Positions 11,612 to 21,850 of a stretch of 64,000 nucleotides of DNA are shown here, piece after piece. The notes beneath the pieces are model-generated. The model ran no database searches and was not told the origin of the DNA. It worked only from the letters and a program-made list of their open reading frames with translations. The translations under genes and the position numbers were made by a program. Within the stretch, counting starts at the first letter, position 1, and each line of letters opens with the position of its first letter. Source of the stretch: Branchiostoma belcheri (taxonomy: Eukaryota > Chordata > Leptocardii > Amphioxiformes > Branchiostomatidae); NCBI RefSeq assembly GCF_001625305.1, contig NW_017804242.1, positions 4,254,933-4,318,932 on the forward strand, in the 5' to 3' direction.

Positions 11612-13057
11612 ATGGTTCGTTATTACACCCTGCGGGGTGTTCTCTGTGGGTTGGTCTTCTGTGCTTTTGTATCCCTGGTGGTATCTGCTCCTCAAGCAAA
11701 AAGGCAGAGTGTCTCAAAGAAGAAGATCGCCGTGCCGCCAGAAAAAAACGCCAAAGATGACGATGCCCAGCAAGGTAGGCAGGTTTGTCCTGTAATGCTA
11801 CAAAAGCAAAATAAGGCTAATAATTCTCGGTGGAACCTCATCTTTGACGTTTGTGAACAACTGTCAAATATATTATGTGGTTTCAATTTGCAGATAGGTT
11901 GTTTTTATTTGATTGGTTATTCATCTGTGCACCGTTTTGTTATCATTTTTTATTACTATGTTATTTTTTGTTGTCATTTATATTACTTTTATTTGCATGT
12001 TTGAGGATATGGCCTAAATAAGTGCATGATGACTTTTGTCCACTTTACTTACTGTAGTCGAGCCCCCGCTCGAACAAAACTTGAAAGCATGCGCCATCCC
12101 TCTCTGTCCTCCATCAGAGACCGGATTTCCCCTACTTCTGTTAGGCTGGTGTCTGTTTTGAGGTCGATGTAGTTTATCCTAGGCCTCCCTCGACTTCTTG
12201 GGTTTTTTTCAGGCTCCCTATCCAAAAGAAAATAAATGTGAATGAGACAAATTGCGTGTTATCACGGGTTGAAGGGTCAATTATCAGTACCTTCCAAACG
12301 TGTACACAAAGTCTTTATAACTTCTTTTTTTTTTAATCATTGCCTATGTGTTTTGTTTTGAAAGCGAGTGAGCAATCGATCCTTTTGCATCAACAGGCCA
12401 GACCCTGGAGGAGACCCTCGACTCCCCACTTGCTAAACTCGACCTAGATGAAAACCTGCTAGCAAGGTTTGTATCCTATTAATTTTGATACTAGTATTTA
12501 TCTCTGTCATATTAATAATCGTAAACCTTACACCCATTGATGCAGATTGTGATAAACACCCCTTTGTATGTTTTAACATATTCGGGTTTAGTTTTTTACT
12601 ACATGAAGATGCCATATTTATTTGTTAGTCCATTATGGTTAATATGCTAACATTCAGTAATCGTAAAAATGCATTTGCTTGAGGCTGCCTTAGACATAAT
12701 TTAATCAACTCATGGAAGCTCTGAAGCCGTGAAAATACTTTTTTGGTCATTTTTCCAAACAGTTTGAAGCCACTGATCTATGGAGAAGGTGGCGTAGAAA
12801 CGTCAGAAGAGGAACAACTGGGTTCCAAGGGTAGAGGAGGACGTGGCCAAGGAGGCTTAAGGGGCCGTGGAAGTGGCCAAGGGGGCCCAAAAGGCAAAGG
12901 AGGGCGTGGCCAAGGAGGCGACGGGGACCAAGAAGGCCATGGGGGCCCAAAGGGTAGGGGAGGTCGTGGCAAAGGGGGCGACGGGACCAAGAAGAGAGTA
13001 GCCAAGGGGGCCCAATGGGTAGAGGAGGGCGTGGCCAAGGAGGTTTTAGGGCCCTAA
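11612..13057 (+). CDS. Gene C2: secreted RGG-repeat protein, close paralogue of C1 (175 aa)
   Basis: Exons are 11612-11774, 12397-12466 and 12763-13057 (TAA), with lengths identical to C1 (163, 70, 295) and the same phases (1, 2). The signal peptide is as in C1, with a single S-to-Y change near the start (MVRYYTLRG). Exon 2 has a one-residue change (LEETLDSP). Exon 3 begins SLKPLIYGEGGVETSEEEQ and enters GRGGRGQGG repeats. A G missing in the run at about 12983 shifts the frame, giving the tail KKRVAKGAQWVEEGVAKEV before the stop. This deletion is at a different place from that in C1 but leads to the same shifted frame. There is no poly(A) signal close behind; A-type exons follow. Function unknown. 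Confidence 0.78.
12047..12223 (-). mobile_element. LINE 3' fragment in C2 intron 2
   Basis: This is the same fossil as at 8045-8222, with small deletions (for example the GTT repeat near 12160) that break its frame. It was inherited through the C1/C2 duplication. Confidence 0.68.
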
Positions 13058-13540
13058 GACGTGGCCAAGGCACAAGCTCGGGGTTGAATACGAGCTTGTG
13101 CTCTGTATTTTTTCACCAATAGCACCACAATTTATGGATCCGATAAATTTAGATGTCCAGATGAATTGCTAGAACACAACCATTTTTCTTTACCTCTTAC
13201 CTTCTACGGAAGGTGATTTAAGTTGTACGTAGTCTGCGGTGGTGTCTCAGGAAACAATCAGGAGAGTGTTAACCAGGTCCTTAATAACAGTGTTGGCCAA
13301 CATTACATAACTTGTTTCGTTCCTAAAACTATCTTAGAGTGGAACTCTTTAACTTTACGTACAGTAAGGGCATCATCATCTAGATAGTAAGCGAATCTGA
13401 TGTGTTACACCGATGGGTTGGTTGACGTTAGTTATACCTAATCTCCAAGTAGATCTTTGTGTGGCTGCAAAGTGAGTATTCATATTCTTGACAATAGTAA
13501 AAATGGAAACGCGCAACATTGTGATCCCTTCATTCTATAG

Positions 13541-13680
13541 GTGATCTGAAAAGCCGGGGACCAGGTCCGGGCAGACGTGCTGAGAAACCACCGTCTCGGC
13601 AGAGCTCACGGCCAGCACCGGCACGACCACCACAACCATCCGGAAACGACCGCAAGGGACAGCGGCCTTCCAGGGGTAGG
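13541..13680 (+). pseudogene. Truncated A exon 3
   Basis: The acceptor (AG 13539-13540) and the first 46 codons of A exon 3 are present. The sequence then switches at about 13680 into A1 intron 1 sequence (GTATATTTGACCC, compare 4824). The frame would run into intron sequence and stop at a TAG in GACTAACTAGG (about 13761-13770). It is a duplication breakpoint relic. Confidence 0.75.
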
Positions 13681-13859
13681 GTATATTTGACCCAGGCACG
13701 GTTCTGGATAGGCTTGGGCTATCCAGAAACAAGCCTGAGCATAGTTCGTAATAAAACAGGGACTAACTAGGTCTGCTACATGTAATCACCCACTATGGCT
13801 ACTACACAGCTTCTTTGTATGTTCAGTAGTATTAACTTCGAATTATCTCTCTTTAACAG

Positions 13860-14664
13860 CCACCATGTCCGGGCTAAAGAATCAGATGAGGAGCATGAAG
13901 ACTACAATCGAACACCTTTGGAATCAGGTGAACGACCTGCAAAAACAGGTGAAGGGAAAAGGTAAGGCTAATAGTATCTTCTTGACACATAGTAAATAAA
14001 TGATGGGAGAGACGTATATATAACATGCAAAAAAATTCCAACTGGTTTGGCTCTTAGCACCACAATTTAATTCTGGATCCGATAAATTCAAACGTCTAGA
14101 TGAATTGTTAGAACACAACCATTTTTCGTTACTACCTTCTACGGAAGGTGATTTATGGTGTACGTAGTCTGCGGTGGTGTCTCTGGAAACAATCAGGATA
14201 GTGTTGCCCAAGTCCATTATAACAGTGTTGGCCAACGTTATATGACTTGTTTCGTTCCTAAATCTTTCTTAGAGTGGAACTCTCTTACATCACGTACAGT
14301 GTAGATAGTTTGCGAATCTGATGTGTTACACCGATGGGCGGGTTAACGTTAGTTATACCTAATTTTCAAGTAGATCTTTGTGTGGCCGCAAAGGCAGTAT
14401 TCATCATATTGTTGACAATGGTAAATATGGAAACGCGCAACATTGTGATCCCTTTATTCTGTAGGTGATCTGAAAAGCCGGGGACCAGGTCCGGGCAGAC
14501 GTGCTGAGAAACCACCTTCCAGGGGAATTGGCCCCGGCATTCGCTCCCGAGGAGGACGCCAGGAGGATATGTGGGGTGGTAATGACGAACCCCCACAAGG
14601 AGGTCCTTCTGGGATCGGTGGGATATTATCGAAGTTATTGAATCTGCCACAAATGTTCGGATAA
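13860..14664 (+). CDS. Orphan A exons 2 and 3 downstream of C2 (gene fragment or chimeric 3' end)
   Basis: Exon 13860-13961 (102 bases, phase 1 at both ends, donor GTAAGG) is intact and encodes a coiled-coil segment like A1 exon 2 (MKTTIEHLWNQVNDLQKQV). Exon 14465-14664 (TAA 14662-14664) is an A exon 3 with an in-frame 75-base deletion, ending GIGGILSKLLNLPQMFG. No A exon 1 or TATA box is present upstream. The nearest signal-peptide exon in a compatible phase is that of C2 at 11612-11774. This is either a silent fragment or the 3' end of an alternatively spliced C2 product. The open frames and intact splice sites argue against long neglect. Confidence 0.5.
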
Positions 14665-15108
14665 ACATATTTTCGATCAATCTTAAGTTGACCGCCAAAA
14701 TTTAACAGCAATGGCGTGACGGCTGAGGAAAATCCTAATGATGGCTAGGAAAAAATACCAAATCACTGCAGCAAACTGAGCACCTTAGTCGCCAGGGTAC
14801 ATACTCCAGCACCCTCAAGCTGCACATGTTTCAAAAGGTTTTAAACAGTCTGGTATGGGCGGAACGTTCGGCCTTATTTGGCCTGTGATTGGATAGTGTT
14901 TTCGAGAGCATGTCAGCAATACGTGTTGGAGGGTAAATTTTGGCTCAAATTTAACTCAAATTTGGTTTGACCGGATAGAAAGATCTCAATGTTTGACTTG
15001 GGCTTGACGGCTTATGAAGTTTCAAATTAACCTGAACCTGGATTAGCAGATCGACTATAGTATCAGCCGTTCTTCGTTGTAACGCTTACGCGCCTGAATA
15101 TGTTTACA

Positions 15109-15114
15109 AATAAA
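15109..15114 (+). terminator. Poly(A) signal after third A copy
   Basis: AATAAA in the conserved context TTTACAAATAAAA, about 445 bases after the TAA at 14664. Confidence 0.5.
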
Positions 15115-16050
15115 ACACATTAAAGCATTAAATAAGACCTACGTGCCTTTTTTCTCACAAGCATCTACACTAAGCAAGATACTGTTATTATGACACACAC
15201 AGAATAAACGTTTAAGTGATCTGAAACAAGGTCAATACGCACACGATTAACGGGAAAGTTGATGGTTGTCCATAACGATTTTTTTCAAATAGTATCCCAA
15301 CAAAGCGTGTGGTATCTATCACGTGCATGACCCAAACAAATTAAGGGAAAAATTACCTATATCTAATGTTTCAGCATTATCATTATCATGATATATTGAT
15401 AGCATCATTAAATCTTCGTACGTTGTCATATACTGAAAAAGTGCACTGATGATCTGATCACCGTGTATTGTATTAGCCATGGAATGTTTCCCACTAAAGA
15501 TACCTGGCCCATCTGGGACGACGGATAATGATGATGAACGATATTATTCAACAAGTATCGATAATTTTGTTGGGTTCTATAATACGCTCGACATGTGTCC
15601 TCAAACACGGGACCTCCAACTTTATGTCCTGTCCGAGAGGACGTCCCAAACCGAAGTTTTGTACCCATTTTTCACCTGGAGACTTCCATGGATTCAAACC
15701 CAGAACCTTCAGTTTCTAACTCAAAATCCGTAAAGTAATCACAATAATCATTTGCCTCGTTCCCACAGCCCGAGTTTTACCGAACTCATTCAGAATCATA
15801 ATCCTAGCTAGACTACGAGCACCCAGATATTATGAATCACCATGGGAAACAAAATAATAAGCGTTCACTGCTAATGACGTTTTCAAGCTCCCAAGATGAT
15901 TATTTTGTGGAGAAAAATGTTCAGAACAAAGCATGTATTCAGGTTAACGTGATGATCCAGTAATCGCCATAATCATGGAGCAAATCAGTCAAGCCTTTTC
16001 CTGAAGGTAGCCAACAAACACCTTTGAAACTCTTCATGTTCATAGGACGG

Positions 16051-16058
16051 TATATAAA
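16051..16058 (+). promoter_or_regulatory. TATA box of gene B
   Basis: TATATAAA lies 111 bases before the start codon. It is followed by ACGTT and a GGCAGACCT motif shared with the A1 promoter. It begins about 100 bases after the duplicated C upstream segment breaks off. Confidence 0.72.
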
Positions 16059-16161
16059 CGTTCAGAAGTTAAGCAGTGGGGCAGACCTATTCCTAGATTT
16101 TCCACTGGCATCCGGAAAAATATTCAAAGTTTTTTTCAGTGAGAAGGAGAACTAAAAGACC

Positions 16162-19100
16162 ATGGTCCCCATGAAGGTCATGGTAACCATGCTCTGGCTA
16201 CTGGCCCTCCTGGAGACAGGGTGTCTTGGTGCTTCGTTCAATGCAACCAAACTCTCGGAGGCAATGTCAGACCAAGACATGTTTTGGAAACTGCCGACGA
16301 TGGTGAATGAACAACTCGTCGGTCCGTCCGAAGCAGTGGGACCGCCGGCGGCAACGTCGGGTGACGGCAAGTTGCTGAAACTTCTGACGATCATGGATGA
16401 ACGACTCGAAAAAATCACAGGTTGGTCTCCCATTATATTAGATGGCTTTGCTCGGATTACTATAGCTAGCCAAACCTAGAATTTTATTATTGGCTTCATC
16501 AGTCAGATTGTACTATAGTACCGAAGGTAATCGGTTTAGGTTAGAATTAGGCACCGTTTTGGATAGTCTCTGCATATCCAGAACGTAGACTTACCACAAT
16601 CACCGCTCTGGATACCCGTGGACTGTCCAGAACCGTGCTTAAATACTGCAATATGTCAACCTATTGACAGTCGATTGGTTAAAGTAGCCTGGTGAACAGG
16701 CCGTCGTGGCTCCTCGAACTCTTCGGTGCTAAGAGTGTGCCTGTCAGCCAAGCCTCCCACCCTATGGGGTTTTTTATTAGGTCTATGGGACGGCAGTAAT
16801 CAGAAATGCCGTCCAAAACGATAGACTGCCGGTGCAGAGGCCGTGTGGAACGAACCATAGGACCGAAACACTCCAAGGACACCCGCCCATAGAGATTAGT
16901 CACCACGCGAGGTTAATGCAGTTTGAAAGTTGTCTTTGATTGTTTAGCGCACAGGATTCAGAATGCTGAAAAAATTTGCCATAATTTTCTTGCATTGAAA
17001 GTAACAGATATGTTATGCCTACTATCTCCTATCTCAAACAGATAAGGTTGCAGAGCTGGGCAAGCGTATGGACGGCGTGGACAGCAAAGTAAAAGAGCTG
17101 GAGGAGACAAACGAAGAGACAGGTACAGATCTTCGTGTTTTAGCAGAGGTATATAAAAAGATATTCGTATGGTCAGCTAGGAATTCTAGTAAATTTTTGT
17201 GATATCCAAAAATCCTACAATCAAATGCAAATCTTGTGTACCTTAGTTCTGTATTTACCAAATTTTGTAATGTACGAATTGTCACAATTAAAAGTATAAA
17301 CTTCTAGTGGCAGTTGTATTTGAGCAAATACCTTTTTACGAATAATATCACCCTACAGCATCCCATCCAAGTGAAATTTGGTTTTAGATTTTATACGTGT
17401 ACAATGTCTGTGCTGTATGTAGTGTACTCTGTGTGAACCCAAACCCTGAACACACATATAAAAAAATTAAGCCTTAAAATATCTCTTCGTCTGAACATCA
17501 AAGTTCTTCATTCACAACCACTTGTATACTAGCTATAGGGCCGACGTTTCGATGATTATCTGTCATATTCATCATGGCATTTATGACTGGTTTTAATTGT
17601 GATCTAATGTGGTTCACTATGCACGGAAGCTAAGCGGCTGGTAATAGGAAAACTATGATTTTTAATCATTGACCAACCAGAGAAATCATTTACGGATAAA
17701 TATCTCATATTTTTCTTAAGCTGCAACATTGAAGCGTATGGCTTTGGTCGAGGATGACGCGGACAGCAATGAGATAGAAACGGAGTCGAAATATGAGAAG
17801 AAAGGTACGTAACATTTTCTTAGTAACGGTAGATATTATAAACTGTTTTGCATAGGAATTGGACAAGATGCAAGTGTGGATATGTACATATAACATTCTA
17901 TGCTACTAACTTACAAAGACTATGTAGCATGAAAAGAATGTGCTTTCACAACCAATGGTGGACGTTCTGATAAAATGCAGGACATTGCACAATTAAAATA
18001 AGACAATATGACATTGTGTACTGTTGATGTTGTGGTAATGCTGTATAGGGATTAACACGATGCATTCAATAAATGAATACAATGAACATACTTTGACATT
18101 TAACTTTTCCAAGTGTTGATGTTTTGAAGCCTAAGAGCAAGTTTATATAATTATATGCTTTCCCGTTTACAGATATCTCGGATGGGAAGAAAAAGAGAGA
18201 GAGAAGAAAGAAATTCAAGGAAAGGTAAGCAAGAGAAGATTGACACGGTTGCTATAAGTGTTTTCACTAAAGAAAACAATATGTTTAAGCACACCTTAAA
18301 GTATTCGTAAAAGGTCTGTTTCCTAACTTGTCTGACAAACCATAGCATTGAACAACCAGCGACCGGTTGGCAAAGTTTAGGTTTTGCAGTGGGTCCACCT
18401 TTAAGCCTCCAACTTCGAATTCATTAACACATTTGCTAGGGAATTTAGATGCCGGGCGACATCCGCCGTACGACCTTTGGATAGTAAGTTCGTATAGTAT
18501 TAGAATCAGCTAGCTGTATTGCTTCCTTGTCGGTATTTGGTCCTGTCAAGAACAACTTAGTTCAAAATCACACAGCATTAAAACCTTACAACCACCAACG
18601 AAGAACACTGGCACAGTAACATATTGCACGTCATACCTTTTATTTAAACTTACACACCAACATGCATTCTAAAACTGGACTTGCGTACGGTCTTTTTCTG
18701 ATCTTTTGTTATGTTGTTTTGTCTAACATTTAGGATTACCGAAAAACGATGTAGTAAACGTAAACGGTGCACCGATATACATACAACTTTTTTTTGTGTG
18801 TTCTGACGTCCACAGGGCCCCAAAATGGAAGAGCGCGAAGAATGGAAAAGAAAGTCAGAAACGACGTCGAGCGAAGTGGATGGACGACATCTTGGACGAA
18901 AGCAGTGAACATGACGATTCGGGACTTGATGATGACAAGATCAGTCGAAAGGAAAGCAAGAAACGACGTCGAGGGAAATGGATAGACGACATCTTGGACG
19001 AAAGCAGTGAACATGACGATTCGGGACTTGATGACAAGATCAATCGAAAGGAAAGCAAGAAACGACGTCGGGGGAAATGGATAGACGACATCTTGGACGA

Positions 19101-19605
19101 AAGCAGTGAACATGACGATTCGGGACTTGATGACGACAAGATCAGTCGAAAGGAAAGCAAGAAACGACGTCGGGGGAAATGGATAGACGACATCTTGGAC
19201 GAAAGCAGTGAACATGACGATTCGGGACTTGATGATGACAAGATCAGTCGAAAGGAAAGCAAGAAACGACGTCGAGGGAAATGGATAGACGACATCTTGG
19301 ACGAAAGCAGTGAACATGACGATTCGGGACTTGATGATGACAAGATCAGTCGAAAGGAAAGCAAGAAACGACGTCGAGGGAAATGGATAGACGACATCTT
19401 GGACGAAAGCAGTGAACATGACGATTCGGGACTTGATGATGACAAGATCAATCGAAAGGAAAGCAAGAAACGACGTCGAGGGAAATGGGTGGACGACATA
19501 TTGGACGACATATTGGACGATTTGGGACTTGATGACGACAATTACAAGATCAAAGCACGGAAAGCCAATCGTTCACGCAAACGAAAGAAACCTTGTTGCT
19601 GGTAA
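16162..19605 (+). CDS. Gene B: secreted coiled-coil protein with 34-residue acidic/basic tandem repeat (421 aa)
   Basis: Five exons: 16162-16420, 17042-17122, 17721-17804, 18173-18224 and 18816-19605. All introns are GT-AG, phases 1, 1, 1, 2, and 1,266 coding bases read through to TAA. Residues 1-24 are a signal peptide (MVPMKVMVTMLWLLALLETG...GA) with an NAT glycosylation site at Asn27. Residues about 70-115 are a coiled coil (LLTIMDERLEKITDKVAEL, then MDGVDSKVKELEE). The last exon carries six units of about 34 residues, each with a basic KESKKRRRGK block and an acidic block WIDDILDESSEHDDSGLDDD, plus a degenerate seventh. The protein ends in a Lys/Arg-rich tail with CCW. Units 2-6 are nearly identical. 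The first exons resemble A1, and the KKFKE exon resembles gene 1. No known domain. Polybasic blocks could be convertase sites, giving repeated acidic peptides, or the protein may be a charged matrix component; both are inference. Confidence 0.82.
18847..19540 (+). repeat. In-frame 102-bp tandem repeat inside gene B
   Basis: Units start at 18847, 18949, 19048, 19150, 19252 and 19354, with a partial unit at 19456. The second unit is 99 bp because one Asp codon is missing. Units differ by only a few bases, which points to recent unequal exchange or slippage. Because of the repeat, the opposite strand and the other frames also stay open. Confidence 0.93.
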
Positions 19606-20052
19606 ATGTAAAGGCCTGAAAAGAACTGGGTCCTAAAATGACTCAGATATTGATGAGGAAAAGCGAGTTGTGATTGACAAATGAATGACAAAATTACGCA
19701 GTGCTTAGGCAGTATCGTATTTTCAAGCACATAAAAGCTTTGTTTTAGTTTTTAGATTCGGAACTGAAAGAAATGATGAATTATAGTACACTGAAGGGGA
19801 ATTAGTAGATATGTAGAATTTTCTGCAAATGATAAGCTTTTACAAAAGGGCAATCCACCATGACCAAATTTCACCTAAAATGCATGGCAGCAAATCTAGC
19901 AAAATTATAGTGCCATTAGAAGACTTGTTCTCCTTCGTTTGTATAAGGCAGTGTCAAAATAATTTTTATCTTTACGTTATGATATAATGCACTGTGTGCT
20001 GCAGCTTAGCAACGACAAAAAAAAGCAACACACAAGTCGCACCACAATCAGA

Positions 20053-20058
20053 AATAAA
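20053..20058 (+). terminator. Poly(A) signal of gene B
   Basis: AATAAA about 450 bases after the stop, with GTTTCTTGTTATT downstream. A second AATAAA at 20159 is an alternative. Confidence 0.5.
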
Positions 20059-20726
20059 CCACAAACATGACATATTGGTTTCTTGTTATTATTTCTCTGG
20101 AGTGAGCATGTATAGTTGGCAATGCTTTATAAAGCTATTGTTATAAGGTCTGCATACAAATAAAAACCACCAGGAAATGTTTACTCACGATTTGGTTAAA
20201 ACTTCAAACCTTACATATCATTCACCAATTGAACAATGTGGATATAATCAATTTTTAAATGTAAGCACTCTACATGCTTACTACCAGTAGTACTACTATC
20301 ATTACTACTACTATTACTACTACTACATACTATACTATATTGTCTGACGTCGTGTACCGGACACATAGTGACAAAAATTACATTTTTTAACATTCAGATC
20401 TGATAATATAGTGATTTATTGTAACGCAAGCTTCCCCATTGAACAGACTTTTAAAGCTTATGTATATATTACTTTGCATATGTTACAAGCCAAATGTTTG
20501 GTAAAACTACAAAAAAACTGTGACGGATATATATTGATTCATCTTTATATTAATACAAAATCTGTCTTCCTATGTCAGTTTGGTGTTATGCAGCCTCTTC
20601 CTACTGCACAAAACTGGGGATTTTTATTGCAACATTTAATGACAAGACATGGTGACGGCACACTCACGTTTTCAAGTTCTAATTATGACACCGCCAACAC
20701 AGAGGACAATACTCATTTGAATTAAG

Positions 20727-20846
20727 TGAGGAAAGTCGTTTAAAGTGCCTTTCCCAAAGGCACAAGATCGGTGGCATGGCAGGATTCGAACTCGAGACCT
20801 CGTGGTTCTGAGCCGACCACGCTGCCGTTACGCCACACGACACAGT
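20727..20846 (-). mobile_element. tRNA-derived SINE fragment
   Basis: Read on the minus strand it has a tRNA-like head with B box GAGTTCGAATCC, then CCGATCTTGTGCCTTTGGGAAAGGCAC and a TTTCCTCACTTA end. It shares the body sequence with the SINE at 24513-24748. No cloverleaf-competent tRNA gene is implied. Confidence 0.75.
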
Positions 20847-21304
20847 GTTCTGCGTCTTTCGGTGGTTTATGTCACTTTTGAAAAATAACAGAAAAACTGT
20901 TTAAGCATCTTTTAAAGTTTTTCTTCACACCAACTTCATGTTGGGAAATTACGTGTCAAATAACTTGGCTTTTCATAGTTTTATCAGTCACGTTTGGGTT
21001 GGATCTTAGTACAATACTGAATAGAAACTTAAACAAAATAACCCGCGATGGTAGATTTGATTCAAATTTGATAAAAAAACACCATTCATTGTTCCCATGT
21101 GTGAAATCCGATCATACGGTGCTATAATCATCAGAGGCAGCGCAATAAATCCCACGGGAAAGCTAAATCAAACTTAGTACATGTCCATAATCTCCCTACT
21201 ACAAAAATACAACACATGGACTCAAGCTAAGCTGTACATGGCCTTTGGACCTCCCACACAGTTCAAAGAACTTTGATTTCCTTTTACATGGCCTTAAAAA
21301 TTCA

Positions 21305-21720
21305 AAGTAGATGCAAAAGCAAAGCTTTATCCAGTTACGTCAAAGACGCAGCTCTAGGTTGTTTTGAGTGAGGGTCTTTTCTAATGACCCTGCGGATACC
21401 TCAAAGTTTGGACCACACGTCAAGTAGATGAAAGTTTAAGTAGATGCAAAAGCAATTTTGTATCCAGTTACTTCAATGACGCAGCTGAAGGTTGTTTTGG
21501 ACATTTCTTAAACGTGAAGGTCGTTTCTAATGGCCTTGAGGATATCTCAATGTTTGGACCACACGTCAAGCAGATGAAAGTTGAAGTAGATGCAAAAGCA
21601 AAGCTTTATCCAATTACTTCAATGACGCAGCTCTAGGTTGTTTTGAATCCTTTTTTAAAAGTGAAGGTCGTTTGTAATGACCTTGAGGATACCTCAGTGT
21701 TTGGACCACACGGGTAGAAA
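21305..21720 (+). repeat. Three tandem copies of a promoter-upstream element (about 140 bp)
   Basis: Copies begin at 21305, 21438 and 21584 with AAGTAGATGCAAAAGCAA. Each contains TTACNTCAANGACGCAGCT and ends in GGATA(T/C)CTCAA..TTTGGACCACACG. The last element, with its GAGGATACCTCA palindrome, occurs once upstream of C1 (about 7440-7470) and once upstream of C2 (about 11440-11470), at the same distance from the promoter block. In C3 it has been multiplied. Confidence 0.8.
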
Positions 21721-21785
21721 TTACTACAGAATTAAACTGTTCATATGATGACGCAAATGCACGACGTTTTGATAACATTTAAAAG
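21721..21785 (+). promoter_or_regulatory. Promoter block of gene C3
   Basis: ATGATGACGCAA followed by ACATTTAAAAG, conserved with C1 and C2. The start codon is about 70 bases downstream. Confidence 0.5.
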
Positions 21786-21850
21786 AAGCAAGCGCGGACT
21801 ACGACTAGGTTTGATCTGTTCCTGTTTCAGAGAAACTTGACACAAAAGCG

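Larger units (their letters stand above)
5200..15945. repeat. 4.0-kb tandem segmental duplication (two full units and one partial)
   Basis: Unit 1 (about 5200-9110) runs from A1 intron 2 and exon 3 through A1 3' sequence, the C upstream region and gene C1. Unit 2 (about 9140-13100) repeats this order with an orphan A exon 3 and gene C2, at an offset of 3,962-4,002 bases. Unit 3 (about 13130-15945) holds a truncated A exon 3, a second A intron 1/exon 2/exon 3 segment, the A 3' flank and part of the C upstream region. It breaks off near 15945, just before the gene B promoter. The copies carry many scattered substitutions and small indels but stay alignable by eye along their length. Confidence 0.85.

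Noticed and set aside
18847..19540. CRISPR-like array
   Set aside because: The repeats are coding, in frame and contiguous, without unique spacers, and the DNA is eukaryotic.
18736..19541. Minus-strand frames of 227-228 codons over gene B repeats
   Set aside because: They exist only because the 102-bp repeat has no stops in those frames. The plus strand has a complete spliced gene with signal peptide.
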